DNA from: Leidyana gryllorum EB-2025a
Lineage: Eukaryota > Apicomplexa
Assembly: GCA_048772705.1 (NCBI GenBank)
Contig: JBLWGC010000173.1
Location: forward strand, 124,001-188,000
Direction of reading: 5' to 3'
Length of the DNA: 64,000 nucleotides
Positions 1 to 11,442 of the stretch are shown here, piece by piece; within the stretch, counting starts at the first letter, position 1, and every line of letters starts with the position of its first letter. The translations under genes were made by a program, and so were the position numbers. Under the pieces are notes generated by a model, which was given only the letters and a program-made list of their open reading frames with translations, was not told where the DNA came from and made no database searches.

Positions 1-338
1 TGAAGCCATTTCTTCTCAATCACGTAGGCGCCGACTTGTTGAGCCCATTCTTTGGGCGCCCCGCCATGAATGTGCTCGTTTCGCACAAACAAATATACAA
101 ACCAGTCGCTCTCTAGATCCAACTGGGAAACTTCTGGCGATTCTCTCGCTAACGTGGCCCTTTCCTTCCGACAACTCAGGTCAAAACCGAGGAAAAAGCC
201 ACCAATGTCTTCCGTGTTAGTCGCCTCAACTGTGCAGGTCAAACTGTGGTCACGTGTTGCCGCTACATCAGCTACACGTGCTGGGTGCCCCATCACCACG
301 TGTAAGGTACTAGCTATGTAAGTCCCGATTTCTTCCAT
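1..338 (-). CDS. Unknown protein, N-terminal part only
   Basis: The frame starts at an ATG (336-338) and stays open to the left edge of the window, giving about 112 residues with the rest outside. The product begins MEEIGTYIASTLHVV and looks like an ordinary globular protein with mixed charge, several aromatic residues and a few cysteines. I see no signal peptide or membrane segment and do not recognise the family. It lies on the same strand as the RFC gene, 91 nt downstream of that gene's stop. Codon use is like the neighbours, and the length of open frame plus a sensible ATG supports a real gene. Confidence 0.6.
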   Translation of the reverse strand, partial: MEEIGTYIASTLHVVMGHPARVADVAATRDHSLTCTVEATNTEDIGGFFLGFDLSCRKERATLARESPEVSQLDLESDWFVYLFVRNEHIHGGAPKEWAQQVGAYVIEKKWL

Positions 339-429
339 CGTACGTAGAAAGCTTCTCTTCTCGGCACAACTCGGGATCGTCGGCAACACGCCCATCCAGC
401 CTTGTTTTTTTCAGATCGCCAAATGCAAA

Positions 430-1804
430 TCAATGCCGAACACTCAACATCGCAGTTGTAATGAATGCTTCCAAATGGCACAGGTCTTTCACTCCTCCAA
501 CACTCCGCGAAATCACCCACGACTACCAATCGGGTTGTACCGCACACAACACACACGTGAAGTCACTTACGTAATGCGCAGCTGCCTTGGCCACCAACCC
601 CCGATGTCGGTCACTGGAACAACGCTGGAGCAACAGCGTCACCATGTACTGCTCACACAATTCAAACCACCCCGTGTGACGACCATTTCATCCTACTCAC
701 CTCGAGAATAGTCTGCGCATCAACGCACGACACCATGACCTGTCCAAGCAGCTCTCTGATTTCAAGCGTTCTGAAACGAGGAAACAGCCGTTACACCCGA
801 ATCACCTTGAACCTTCTCCCCCCAACACCGCTTCCCGTCACTCACGCGTTTGCAGCATTTGCAATGTTGACATTGATCACTTTGTCGGTGCAATCGCTCA
901 CGTGCTGCTTCCAGATAGGCTGTATCGAAGAAACGGGAGGTCGGGAGCCTTTCTTGTTGTAAGCCATTTGACACAGAACCAAAGCAGCTCTCAGGTTACA
1001 CCTTGATGTTTGGACGATGTTTCTCAACAAGTCCCCATCAATCGAGTAGTGCTCCTTCTGGCACACATCCAAAACCACTTTCTGGACCTCAGCGGGTGAG
1101 GGAGCCGGTACCCGAATGCAGTAACAACGACTCTTCAAAGGAGCGATTATCTAGAAACGCAGCTGTGGACGGGCAGGCACGCTTCTTACACACTCACTCC
1201 TGATAGTCGTTCACAGAGCATCACGATACGTGTATTAGCAGTAAACTTCTCCAGAGTTCGGCGCAAACTCGCTTGAGCGGCCATAGTGAGGAGATGTGCT
1301 TCATGAATGACAAATACTACGCGACGACAATAAGAATGATCACAGCACCCTCGAAACTCACCCCTGTACCGCGGCGTTTCTTTCATTTGATGCTGAAACA
1401 AACAAGCAGATGGCTGCGCAGATATCTGCTTGATGACCAGCTGGATCGCCTGTTTGTCCCGTAATCCCAAGTCGCTAGCAAAGACTGTACAAGACCCATT
1501 TCACAGCTTCCCATTAGACCCTCAAGCTCTCACGGTCAGTGTGATATTGCGAGGATCGGATATTGAAAGCCGTTGATGAGTTTTCAAACTCGATCTCATC
1601 AGCTCGCGTCTTCTCCACAGAGTCCCCGAATAAACCTTTTAAGAGACATTTGATACGAGTCTCTTTCCCGGCTCCACTCGGACCATAAAGGATGAGATGG
1701 GGGATGTCCTGCTGTTTGACAAAACGTTGGAGGGTTGCAGTGATGTCAGGATGATAGGACAATTCGTCAAGCGTCTTTGGCTGATAGGAATCCAACCACA
1801 ACAT
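430..1804 (-). CDS. RFC3: Replication factor C small subunit (human RFC3 / yeast Rfc5 type)
   Basis: Clamp-loader ATPase subunit that helps load PCNA at primer-template junctions in the nucleus. Six exons on the minus strand: 1804-1534, 1484-1198, 1150-846, 770-701, 648-571 and 522-430, joining in phase to 367 residues (human RFC3 is about 356). The start MLWLDSYQPKTLDELSYH matches the family's N-terminus. The P-loop reads GPSGAGKETR, the variant typical of this subunit rather than GPPGTGKT. A VVFVIHEAHLL segment stands at the Walker B position and the SRC motif (LKSRCYC) follows at the start of exon 3. The C-terminal helical collar is recognisable (LLLQRCSSDRHRGLVAK, then HLEAF). The H in place of the usual acidic residue in HEAH is as expected for a poorly hydrolysing subunit. 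The next gene upstream on this strand ends 75 nt before this ATG. Confidence 0.93.
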
Positions 1805-1879
1805 TTGAGATGGAGTCGTTCAATGTAAGAAAAAGGGAGCTCATAATGGAAAGTTTTGAGCAACAAGATGACACAGCCC

Positions 1880-3059
1880 CTAAGCAGATTGACCATCCTC
1901 TTGAGGAGCCTGTTTTTCACTGGTGCCTTCTGATTCCTCGCGCTTCTGGGAAGGTGAAGCCTCCTCAGTCGGTGACCCAGTCTCATCTCGGGCATCGAGG
2001 GCCTCCTGCCGTCTCCGGTCGGCTTCGGCTTCAGCAGCAGCGGCCTCGTCAGCCAATTGTTGTTCCCAATACTCTTCATCCTCAGCGTAGTCGTTCTCAT
2101 CAATAGCTTGGGCATCGTCGACGAACAGACTCGGGTTGAAGGCGAACAGATCACGTCCAGACATACCGGCCCCTTTCTGTCCCTTGCCCTCAGCAGCTTT
2201 CCGTTTGGCTTCCTCTGCCTGTTCCTTAGCTTCTTGCGTCTTCCGAAGCTTCCATGCAGTAAAGGTTTCCAGAGTGACCGGAGTCCCTCCAGCGGGCAAA
2301 GCGGCTCTTTCACGCTCAATAACCTCCTCGATTGGCTCCTCATCATCGTCGTTCTCTTCAACTTTCTCCTTCTTCTTGAGTACGTAGCCAGGAGGAAGAC
2401 AGTGCTTGTACTGACAAGCATCCCCGTTCGGGCACACCCAAAACCAGCCGTAAAGCCGTTTTTCCAGTGCATCCAGGAAGTATTTACAAACAATATCTGT
2501 TGTCGCCTTGTGCGCGCCATGTTTCGTCTTGACCACCAACTCCAGTTTGGCCTGACAAAGTGTTAGTAGTGACCGACACACGGGGTTATTGGCCACCTTA
2601 CCTGATCCCAATCGTCAATGGTCTCTTCATTGCTCTTCTTCTGCTGATCACGCTGGTCGGTGTAAAGGTCAATGGCCTGCTCCTCTCTGATTGACCGGGG
2701 GTCAGTCTTCTTGGCATTAGGGTCAACGTTAAGCTTTTTGATGTTCTCTGTGCCTTTGAATAAGCTAGCCAACAGGGCCTGTTGCTTGAGCGCGGCCTTC
2801 TTGGCTTCCTTCTGAGCATGTTGATCCGCCGCAATTTCTTCCTGAGATTTCATACGGCCCCCAGTGGCCTGCTGTTGAACGCTCCGGATATATCTGAGTA
2901 GGAGAAATTGACTCGGAGGGTCAACTTTTCTAGGACTTACTTCTGAACTGCCTTCGATTTGTTCTTATTCTTCAAGCCAAAGGTCTTGTCCTCAACGACT
3001 TTCTGCTTTGCCTTCTCGGCAGCCTTCTGTTGGCCCTTGTCGACCTTCTTCGGGGGCAT
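1880..3059 (-). CDS. ZC3H15: ZC3H15/DFRP1 (Tma46)-like CCCH protein lacking the first zinc finger
   Basis: Ribosome-associated partner of the DRG GTPases. Three exons, 3059-2941, 2893-2602 and 2551-1880, give 360 residues. The N-terminus (MPPKKVDKGQQKAAEKAK, then VEDKTFGLKNKNKSKA) is the signature of the family. The second CCCH finger is intact: C at the start of CKYFLDALEK, then GWFWVCPNGDACQYKH, followed by LPPGYVLKK and the DFRP acidic/basic helix region (IERERAALP, LETFTAWKLRK). The stretch where other family members carry the first CCCH finger reads KKLNVDPNAKKTDPRSIREE and has no Cys or His, so that finger is absent. No intron lies there to hide it. The C-terminus is Glu/Ala-rich and low in complexity. 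Confidence 0.9.
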
Positions 3060-3280
3060 TGTGACTACGCACTCCCTTCCCCTGGGTATTCAAATGGGAG
3101 CAGAATTTTTTTTTGAGATAGTGATGATAAGTGATGGATGGATATTGGTATTGATTGCCCAGACGTTTAGGCAACGATCAGTCAGACAGACAGAAGAAGA
3201 AGTTTGAGTTCAACCAGCAGGAGAAGTATTGATTGGTACGCGCGGGGCCTCCCTCACGTCGCAGCACCCACAATCCACTG

Positions 3281-4104
3281 TCACCGTTCATACAGTTTCT
3301 TCTGTTCCTTTTTCTCCTTCTTAGTCTTCTTCTGCTTCACCTTAGTACCACCAACACCAGTCTCTCCCTCCGCACTCTCCTCGCCGGCTGGCTTCTTGGC
3401 ACCATCTTGTCGACGTCTTTGACCAGCAGCTGCTGCTACACGCGCCCGCAGCTGAGCTTTGGCCTTCTCTCGGTCGGCGTTCGCAGCCTGCTCATCGACA
3501 ACTTCTTCTTCAGCAGACTCCTTATTGGCTTCCGCCGGGGCACCACCCACTGCGACCGTGTTGTAGCGTTGACACTATTGTGTTGGACTCACTCTTTAAT
3601 TCCTTGAACAGCGCATCGATATTCTCGCTGTCTTTTGGCCCTTTGCCACCACCGCCTCCCTTGCCCTTTTTACCCGGCTTCGTGGCTTTTTTCGCTGCAA
3701 CACAAGTAGTAGACAACACTCAGACCATTAGTCAGCTTACGTGGAGGGGGGAGATCCAGGTTGAAGGGGTCAGGCTGGTTGGTTTCGTCCTCTTCATCCG
3801 AAGAGGCGCTCTCCTTATGGTCCTTCTCTTTGGCAGAAGTACTGTTGGCCGCAACCTCATGATCGTCATCGTCGTCCTCATCATCGTCATCATCCATATC
3901 CGCCCAGTTCATAGTAGCCATCTTTTGGCTCTGAGCGCGCATTTTCTCCCTGTGCCGCTGCGACCGCTCCTGCTCCTTAGCTGCACGTTCGGCCTCTAAG
4001 TCCTTCTGCTTCTGCAGCTCCTCCTCTTCGCCCAGGATGGCAAAGGTGTTGAGTTTCGTGGACGTACCCGCCCGGCGCCCCTCATTGGTGATTCTTGATC
4101 GCAT
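3281..4104 (-). CDS. Acidic, coiled-coil-rich unknown protein
   Basis: Three exons, 4104-3741, 3694-3593 and 3549-3281, join in phase to 244 residues. The ATG at 4104 is chosen because the frame upstream of it has no other ATG before the divergent glutathione reductase gene. After a short N-terminal patch (TKLNTFAILGEEEELQ) comes a charged helix rich in Glu/Arg/Gln, then an Asp tract around WADMDDDDDEDDDDD, a Gly/Lys-rich linker, and a Lys-rich tail (KQKKTKKEKKEQKKLYER). Composition suggests a soluble RNA- or ribosome-associated factor, but this is inference only; I do not recognise a family. It is divergent with the glutathione reductase gene, the two ATGs being 55 nt apart. Confidence 0.75.
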
Positions 4105-5754
<1,650 letters not shown>

Positions 5755-6303
5755 ATTTGGAAACCAGTCTCGATTGTTGTGAAAGAGCTCTTTTGAGAAT
5801 AGCCAGCGAGCGAGTGAGCGAGCGAGCGCGAAGAGTCACCAATTCGATTGCAAACCCGGGGCTGTAGAAGAAGACGAGCCCACGGATTTGGTCAATTCAA
5901 ATACGTCAATGCTGAAATACTGGACGCATTATGGCAGAGTGTCCCCCATCCCTTCAAATGCGGGTGGGGTGGTAAATCGGGGTCTCATTCGTGGACCCGA
6001 TGGATGCACCTGTCCAGCATTGCCGTGCATCGAGCAGAATTGTACGTACAAGCGGAGAGTGCGTAGAGAACGTCGGCGATCTAGGATTGCCAGCGCTGCT
6101 AGAGGTTTGCCCCTAACAGAACCCCTTCTACTACCCCCAGCATCTCCACACACAGCCCCGCATTGGCTTGCTTGCATTTTCACTCCTCCCAAAGATACAC
6201 CTCGCACATCCGAGAACCCAAGTCCCGTAACGAGTCCGTCTGGTCGCGCATCTGCTAGCTTCAGCATACGTGTAAGATTTTTCAGGCTTGACCAAAAACG
6301 CCA
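5755..6303. other. Intergenic region, no gene supported
   Basis: These 549 nt between glutathione reductase and the ENT gene probably hold the first gene's 3' UTR and the second's promoter. A short imperfect GAGC/GAGT repeat lies at about 5806-5832. Open frames here on either strand lack family resemblance or a fitting splice pattern. Confidence 0.5.
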
Positions 6304-7757
6304 ATGTCCTTCCGTCAGGGCACCGCTAAATCCCTCTCTTCAACCCCAGTCGCCGAAGCTCACGAGTCTTTAGAGCTTGGCGATGCCGCACCCGCTGTGG
6401 AACACCAAAATGGAGGCGCCAAGGTCAGCATATGGCAAGGTATACTATTTCTAGTGGCGGGTACTGCACAATTGTTCTACTGGAATGCACTATTAAATAT
6501 GATTGGCGATATCAACGATGAGTTCTACAAAGATAACTCCAATCTTTCTGATACACTCACCGCCGTCTACAACACATTCAACTTGCTGACTGCCATCCTC
6601 ATCACCTGGCGCGGTTCTCTTAATATTCCTCTCAACATAGGAGCAGGCTGTGCCCTCGCTCTTTCCCACATTATCACAGGTGTCTGCGTACAATCGATAA
6701 AGGTATGTTTCAAAAATTCCCTGAAGATCTAACGTGATCGATCATCAACACTTTCTCCCGATCTACAACACTTTCTCCCAACACTTTGGAATGTTTGAAA
6801 TGTGTGTCTGGAATGTGTGTCTCCTTTGTGCAGGGTGTTGGAAGCGTGGTCGTCCTCCATATACTGTGCGCCGTCGCCGGAGGTGCCGGCGGTTTATTCC
6901 AAGCATGTCACTACGCACTTGCTGGATCTATGCCGAAGCCAATGTCCGGCTGGGTGTCGGTGGGGAATGGTATATCAGGATTACTGACCTTCGGACTGTG
7001 GATGCTTTTCTCTGAGGCTGCACTGAAGGGAAGGATACTGGCGTGTCTATGGTGGACCATGGGTATTGGTGCTGCACTGTTGATTTTCAGCAACTACTGT
7101 ATGTGGCGGCTAGCTCAACGGCCTGAAGTGGCGGCCAATATGGACAACACGCGTCAGAGGATTGCGATGCTCAAGAATGATCCATCAACACCCTCGTACT
7201 GGGCAGTGTTCAAAATGACCGCCCCGATGACGATGAGTATCTTCTTTGTCTTCTTCATAACTCTATTCGTAAGCAATGCCCGTTGACTTGCTGATCGGAC
7301 GGTGATGTTTGATTTGCAGTTGTATCCTAACATCGGTCCGTTCCGCTGGAACTACGATGGCAATACGGAAGCCAACGTGTTGATGGGTATGTATCAAGTT
7401 GGCGACTTTGTTGGAAGATCTTTATCACTGTTGGCGGGTTGGATGCCCTGGTTGATTCTGAGCCCCAAGATTCTGTACTCCTCAGTAATTGGACGTCTCG
7501 TATTTTTGCTGCTCTTCGTCCTCATGTGGAAGCAGCCCGACGTGTCAATCTGGGCTAGTTATGGGTGGCAGATCTTTATGATGCTCTGCTTGTCCATCAC
7601 CAATGGATGGTTCGGTACTTGCGGAATGATTCATGGGCCTGGACGCGTTCCCAACGAAGAGCACCGAGCGCGTGGCGCCGCTATCTGTCTTGTCGGACTA
7701 CTGGCTGGTATTGTCGCTGGTTTGTGGTGCGCCAAGCTGGCAACATTGGGCGGTTAA
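6304..7757 (+). CDS. Equilibrative nucleoside transporter (ENT/SLC29 family)
   Basis: Membrane carrier for nucleosides or nucleobases, likely at the plasma membrane. Three exons, 6304-6702, 6834-7268 and 7320-7757, give 423 residues. After a hydrophilic N-terminus of about 40 residues there are roughly eleven hydrophobic segments, the count expected for ENTs. Family marks include FYWNALLNM in the first membrane helix, then LFQACHYALAGSMP in exon 2 (the ENT signature around helix 5), a long cytosolic loop (MDNTRQRIAMLKNDP), FFITLFLYPNIGPF across the second splice junction, and GDFVGRSLS near helix 8. Apicomplexans rely on such carriers for purine salvage; that role here is inference. The next gene is convergent, with about 300 nt between the two stops. 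Confidence 0.9.
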
Positions 7758-8054
7758 ACGGCGGCGCCCTCGCAGCCAAATACTCTCCGTTAAACGCTCC
7801 CGACTCTCTCTCCACTTTTTCCTCTCGCGAGAAGACCTTTTTCTTTTGGGCACGGAATTCGCTCCTGTGCCGGCCTCCTCCACTGACTATTATTAATACG
7901 ATGGAAGCTGTCTAATTTGCTCGCGTTGCTCTCTGTGCTGATTGATGATTTGCCGACAGGATCGAATGAGTGGGTGAGTGAGTCATTGATTTATCATTCA
8001 TCCACTCATCTGTTGTCGTCTTGGCTACGATTGATTCACTTATTATCACAACTA
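7758..8054. other. Convergent intergenic region
   Basis: 297 nt between the stops of the ENT gene and the TRAPPC12-like gene, presumably both 3' UTRs. I see no gene or repeat in it. Confidence 0.45.
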
Positions 8055-9685
8055 TTACCCCGTCGAACGGTTCCCTTCCTCCTGCAACAATCCGAGACAT
8101 AGCACATCTCGATCCTGCACCCGTCGCGCTGTAACCAGATCCCGAATCAATTGATTCCTGATTTGAATGAAAGACAGATAAATCTTCGGTGGTGCCTAAC
8201 ACCACCCATCGGTGCATACCTGGCCGTGTTCTGTGCAATAAACTCGTTCAGTATGGTAGCATTGCGGAACGCAACGAACAGAGCAGTGAACGGAGCTGTT
8301 TGCATGTTGGTTGCAGGCACCCGCTCCACTCCCGGTGTCCGATGGTCATTGCCAGTGTCACCGGTAACTCCAATCGGCAACAGACTGCTCAGAGCCCCAT
8401 AGAGAGACACAAAAGCGCTCACAAACCGTCCTGTGTGCCTGTCCCAGAATAATCAGCAGTAATAAGTCGAGTCGAGTGCAGTCGCCTGTAGACACTTACA
8501 GAAAGGCCACTGCGGCATTGTTGAGTAGACTCAGCTCCACCAATCTGACATCCGTCGGTCCATCGGCGAAAGCCGTAGCTGCGCTCTGGAAGGCTTGAGC
8601 CGCATCACTCCCTTCCACGGCTTGGGTCATGAAGGCTCTGTAGTCACATACACAGCGAGCAGCGTCACATATAATATGTCTCAGCGGCGCCTCACCGTCC
8701 AATTTGACCAATCACGGGGCTCGACTGGCTCAACCGATGAAGGATTTGTACACCTTCTTCGTGTCGTCCAACCTGCGCACACAGAGATGAAGCGCGCGGT
8801 GGGCATGTTGAACTGTAAACGTACTCTGATAGCCGTTTTTACTCTCAGCAGCTCCACAGCAGGAGTGTGTGGGGCAGACTCTAGGAGCAGGCGAGCCGAG
8901 TCCGCCTGTTGATCAGCAAGTAGAACTTCAACAGCTCTGATAGTACACGACTCAGACATCAGAGCGGCGTTGTTCCAGCCCACCGCTATGGGCGGGTTGT
9001 TGAACCGAACTGCCGGAGTTGACTGAACGACATCCAGATAAGATTTCAATAGCTGCAATCGTTCCACCGCTTGGCTATAATTGCGAGCGGATATGGAGAT
9101 TTCGATAAGCAGAGTGGCTGCGAGCGCGAAGATTGGGAAAGGCACCGCATGTAGAGGATGCTGTGGAGATGGTGTGAAGCACTGGAGGGCTTCCCAACTG
9201 GGCTCGACTGACACAAGTGCGCTGCAGCGGGGAGCCGCGAGGGAAACCGACATTGAGGATTCAGTGACCACCTGATGCCCTTACGAACTCATTTGACGCC
9301 ATATGTCATCTGTACCGGTCCACTTGAGGGCATTGAGGGCATGGTTGACCTCATTCTCTGCATTTGGCTGCATCTGGTGGGAGACTGTGATGGTACTGGT
9401 GGCAGAGAGAGTGGTGCTTACTCCCCATTTGAATGAGATGAAAGCTTTACATAAGAGCAGAAAGGCCGAAGGTGGGGACTGCACCTCTACGGTGGTATTG
9501 GCAACCTGATCATGGTGGCAGTAGGTGAAGGAGAGAGAGCTGTTTTGGTCACCTTCCAAGCTGGGCCCCATATGGCCTGGAGAAGTTGGAAAGCTCGACC
9601 ATATTCGCTGTTGCGTAGCGAGGCAAAGAAGAGAGGCCAAGTCATTTAGGCGAACGACGACGATGCTTTTCACTAATGGCTCGAT
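8055..9685 (-). CDS. TPR-like helical protein, probable TRAPPC12 homologue (5' end unresolved)
   Basis: Candidate subunit of the TRAPP tethering complex in ER-Golgi traffic. Six consistent exons on the minus strand: 9685-9285, 9221-8825, 8772-8696, 8637-8500, 8438-8220 and 8157-8055, together 445 residues. The protein is an alpha-helical repeat. Recognisable blocks line up, in order, with the C-terminal TPR half of human TRAPPC12 as I remember it: VPFPIFALAATLLIEI with SQAVERLQLLKSYL, KTAIRVGRHEEGVQILHRL, LNNAAVAFLHTGRF, and ALFVAFRNATILNEF. The identity is based on this pattern, not on a search. Exon 1 as given starts at an acceptor (IEPLVKSIVVV), so at least one 5' exon is missing. Candidates between 9686 and about 9990 could not be joined with certainty, one frame there being cut by a stop. 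Confidence 0.55.
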
Positions 9686-10002
9686 CTGCGAGCAGGTGGG
9701 TTTTGTTGTGCATAAAATGGCACGTCAATATACACCTCCAAACGTGTGAGAAAATTAGAGAAAAAGGGAGAAGTCTAATATTGCCCTCCGACTCTGACGC
9801 GAGAGACGTATGAAAAGAGGTATCTTCTCGTAAAGGCCGCGCCTCGCTTTCTCAGATATCAAGATGAGAGTCTCTCCCCAACAATATCAACAGGGGCACT
9901 TGGAACTCACATGGGTAGGGCTTCATCAAAGATCTCCTCTTTACGTTGAGATGTCGAGCGATTCGTCCAAACTCCACCGATGAGAGAGGTGCTTCAGCGG
10001 GG
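9686..10002 (-). other. Probable 5' exon(s) and promoter of the TRAPPC12-like gene
   Basis: The missing N-terminus of the upstream minus-strand gene should lie here. On the minus strand there are an ATG at about 9928, a GTGAGT donor near 9912 and a donor-like GTGTAT near 9740, but no combination gives an unbroken phase into the exon starting at 9685. I therefore make no exon call. Confidence 0.35.
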
Positions 10003-10085
10003 AGTGAGTGAGAGTGAAAGTGAAAGTGTGAATGAGAGTGAAAGTGTGAATGATAGTGAAAGTGTGAATGAGAGTGAAATTTAGT
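10003..10085. repeat. Minisatellite of about 18-nt units
   Basis: Imperfect tandem copies of a unit like AGTGAAAGTGTGAATGAG, four to five copies, ending just before 10090. It lies between two minus-strand genes and has no coding role that I can support. Confidence 0.8.
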
Positions 10086-10200
10086 GAAGAAGAAGCGAAA
10101 GAAGCTGAGAGTGATATCCAATTCAAAAGTTACAAGTCTTGATTCATATTCGATTAAACCGAGGTGTTGGCCGATTCTTCGTTCGCAGTTCGGGCTGTAT

Positions 10201-11235
10201 TTATCGCAGGCAGAAACCTTCACCGAAAGGGTCTCTCGGGTCCAGAACAAAAGTGCTGAAGGCAGTTATGTAAGCGTGCCCAGCAACATAGGGAATTACA
10301 CCGGCAAAAGTGGCCGTTTCACCCTTGATTTCCGTTTCGCGCAACACTCGCGCTCTGAATTTCGCCCCCACAATCGATTCATAGACAAAGTCTTCGTTCA
10401 GGCCCAATTCACCCTTGGCATACATCAGAGCTACCTTTGCGGAAGTTCCGGTGCCACAAGGCGATCGGTCCACTTGTCCGTCACCGAAAACCACCACATT
10501 ACGGGCATTAGCAGTCGTGGTACGAGTACTGTAGAATTCAACAAGATCAACTTTGTTAATATGCGCCCGCGTGGGATGTTGCACGGGAATGTTTTCGTTC
10601 ACATAGTCTCGGATAAGCAGACCCACCCGAGAGAACTCCGAAGCGTTCTCGGGCTCGATCTTCATATCGAGATCATAATTGTTGTCCACGTTAACGATCA
10701 CAAAGAAGGATCCACCAAACGAGATATCGAATTTCACGTGACCGACACCCGGAAGATTTTCGATCTCAATGTTCGATTGGTAAACAAAGGAGGGAACGTT
10801 CTGGAAGCCAACTTCGCCAACATCATTATGCTCCCCACTAACAGCCGCGTGTACCTCCACAAATCCGGCAGGCGTGTCCAATCGTACTATAGTTTCCGGC
10901 TGCTTTACTTCGACCATCCCTGTGCTCACAGCAGCAGTCACAGCTGCGATAGTATTGTGTCCACACATGTTCAGGTATCCACCAGCGTCCATAAAGACAA
11001 TGCCAAAGTCACTATCTTTGTTCACAGGCGGGGTAAGATACGCGCCGAACATGTCGTTATGCCCACGAGGCTCGAGCATTAGCATTTTACGTAATCCATC
11101 ATGCTTCGTCTTCATATACGATCTCTTCTCTGCCATATCATCACCAGGGAAATTCAACAGTCCTCCGGTCACAATACGAGCAGGTTCACCAGCGCAGTGA
11201 GCGTCAATAACACTTAGAGAACGGACGTACTTCAT
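10201..11235 (-). CDS. Proline racemase / 4-hydroxyproline 2-epimerase
   Basis: PLP-independent enzyme that interconverts L- and D-proline or epimerises trans-4-hydroxyproline, using two cysteines as acid and base. Single exon of 344 residues from the ATG at 11235. Both catalytic motifs are intact: MCGHNTIAA (Cys91) and DRSPCGTGTSA (Cys260), 169 residues apart as in Trypanosoma cruzi proline racemase. The N-terminal DAHCAGEPARIVTGG is typical. An MCGHN motif is commoner in true racemases than MCGHG, but the pocket residues that separate racemase from epimerase cannot be judged safely by eye. There is no signal peptide, so a cytosolic enzyme. It is one of few intronless genes in an intron-rich stretch. 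The start lies 207 nt from the divergent AP2-like gene. Confidence 0.93.
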   Translation of the reverse strand: MKYVRSLSVIDAHCAGEPARIVTGGLLNFPGDDMAEKRSYMKTKHDGLRKMLMLEPRGHNDMFGAYLTPPVNKDSDFGIVFMDAGGYLNMCGHNTIAAVTAAVSTGMVEVKQPETIVRLDTPAGFVEVHAAVSGEHNDVGEVGFQNVPSFVYQSNIEIENLPGVGHVKFDISFGGSFFVIVNVDNNYDLDMKIEPENASEFSRVGLLIRDYVNENIPVQHPTRAHINKVDLVEFYSTRTTTANARNVVVFGDGQVDRSPCGTGTSAKVALMYAKGELGLNEDFVYESIVGAKFRARVLRETEIKGETATFAGVIPYVAGHAYITAFSTFVLDPRDPFGEGFCLR

Positions 11236-11442
11236 TGTTTTACAGGAAAAAGACTGACCCGACAAGAGAGCTGTCGTTCAAGTCTCCAAGACTGATTGTG
11301 CAGAATTGATTTAGATAGATAGCTCTTACACTCAATTGGAGACGCACTCGAACAGTCCCAAACCGATACCCATATCCAGAACTCGGTGCTGCGCGTGTTG
11401 GTGCACCCCCTCCACACAGCCAAATTAAGGCTTTTTGGTACC

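Noticed and set aside
1639-2520. 293-codon minus-strand frame across the ZC3H15 gene
   Set aside because: It is the second frame of the same strand. The other frame carries the CCCH finger and family motifs, while this one is Arg/Leu/Pro-rich without structure.
5888-6267. Open frames on both strands between glutathione reductase and ENT
   Set aside because: Composition is random-looking (Pro, Ser, Arg, Gly), with no domain or splice support. A UTR and promoter are more likely.
10084-11082. Long plus-strand open frame (332 codons) opposite the proline racemase
   Set aside because: It is fully antisense to a gene with intact catalytic motifs. The translation has no family resemblance and the openness follows from the opposite strand's codon use.
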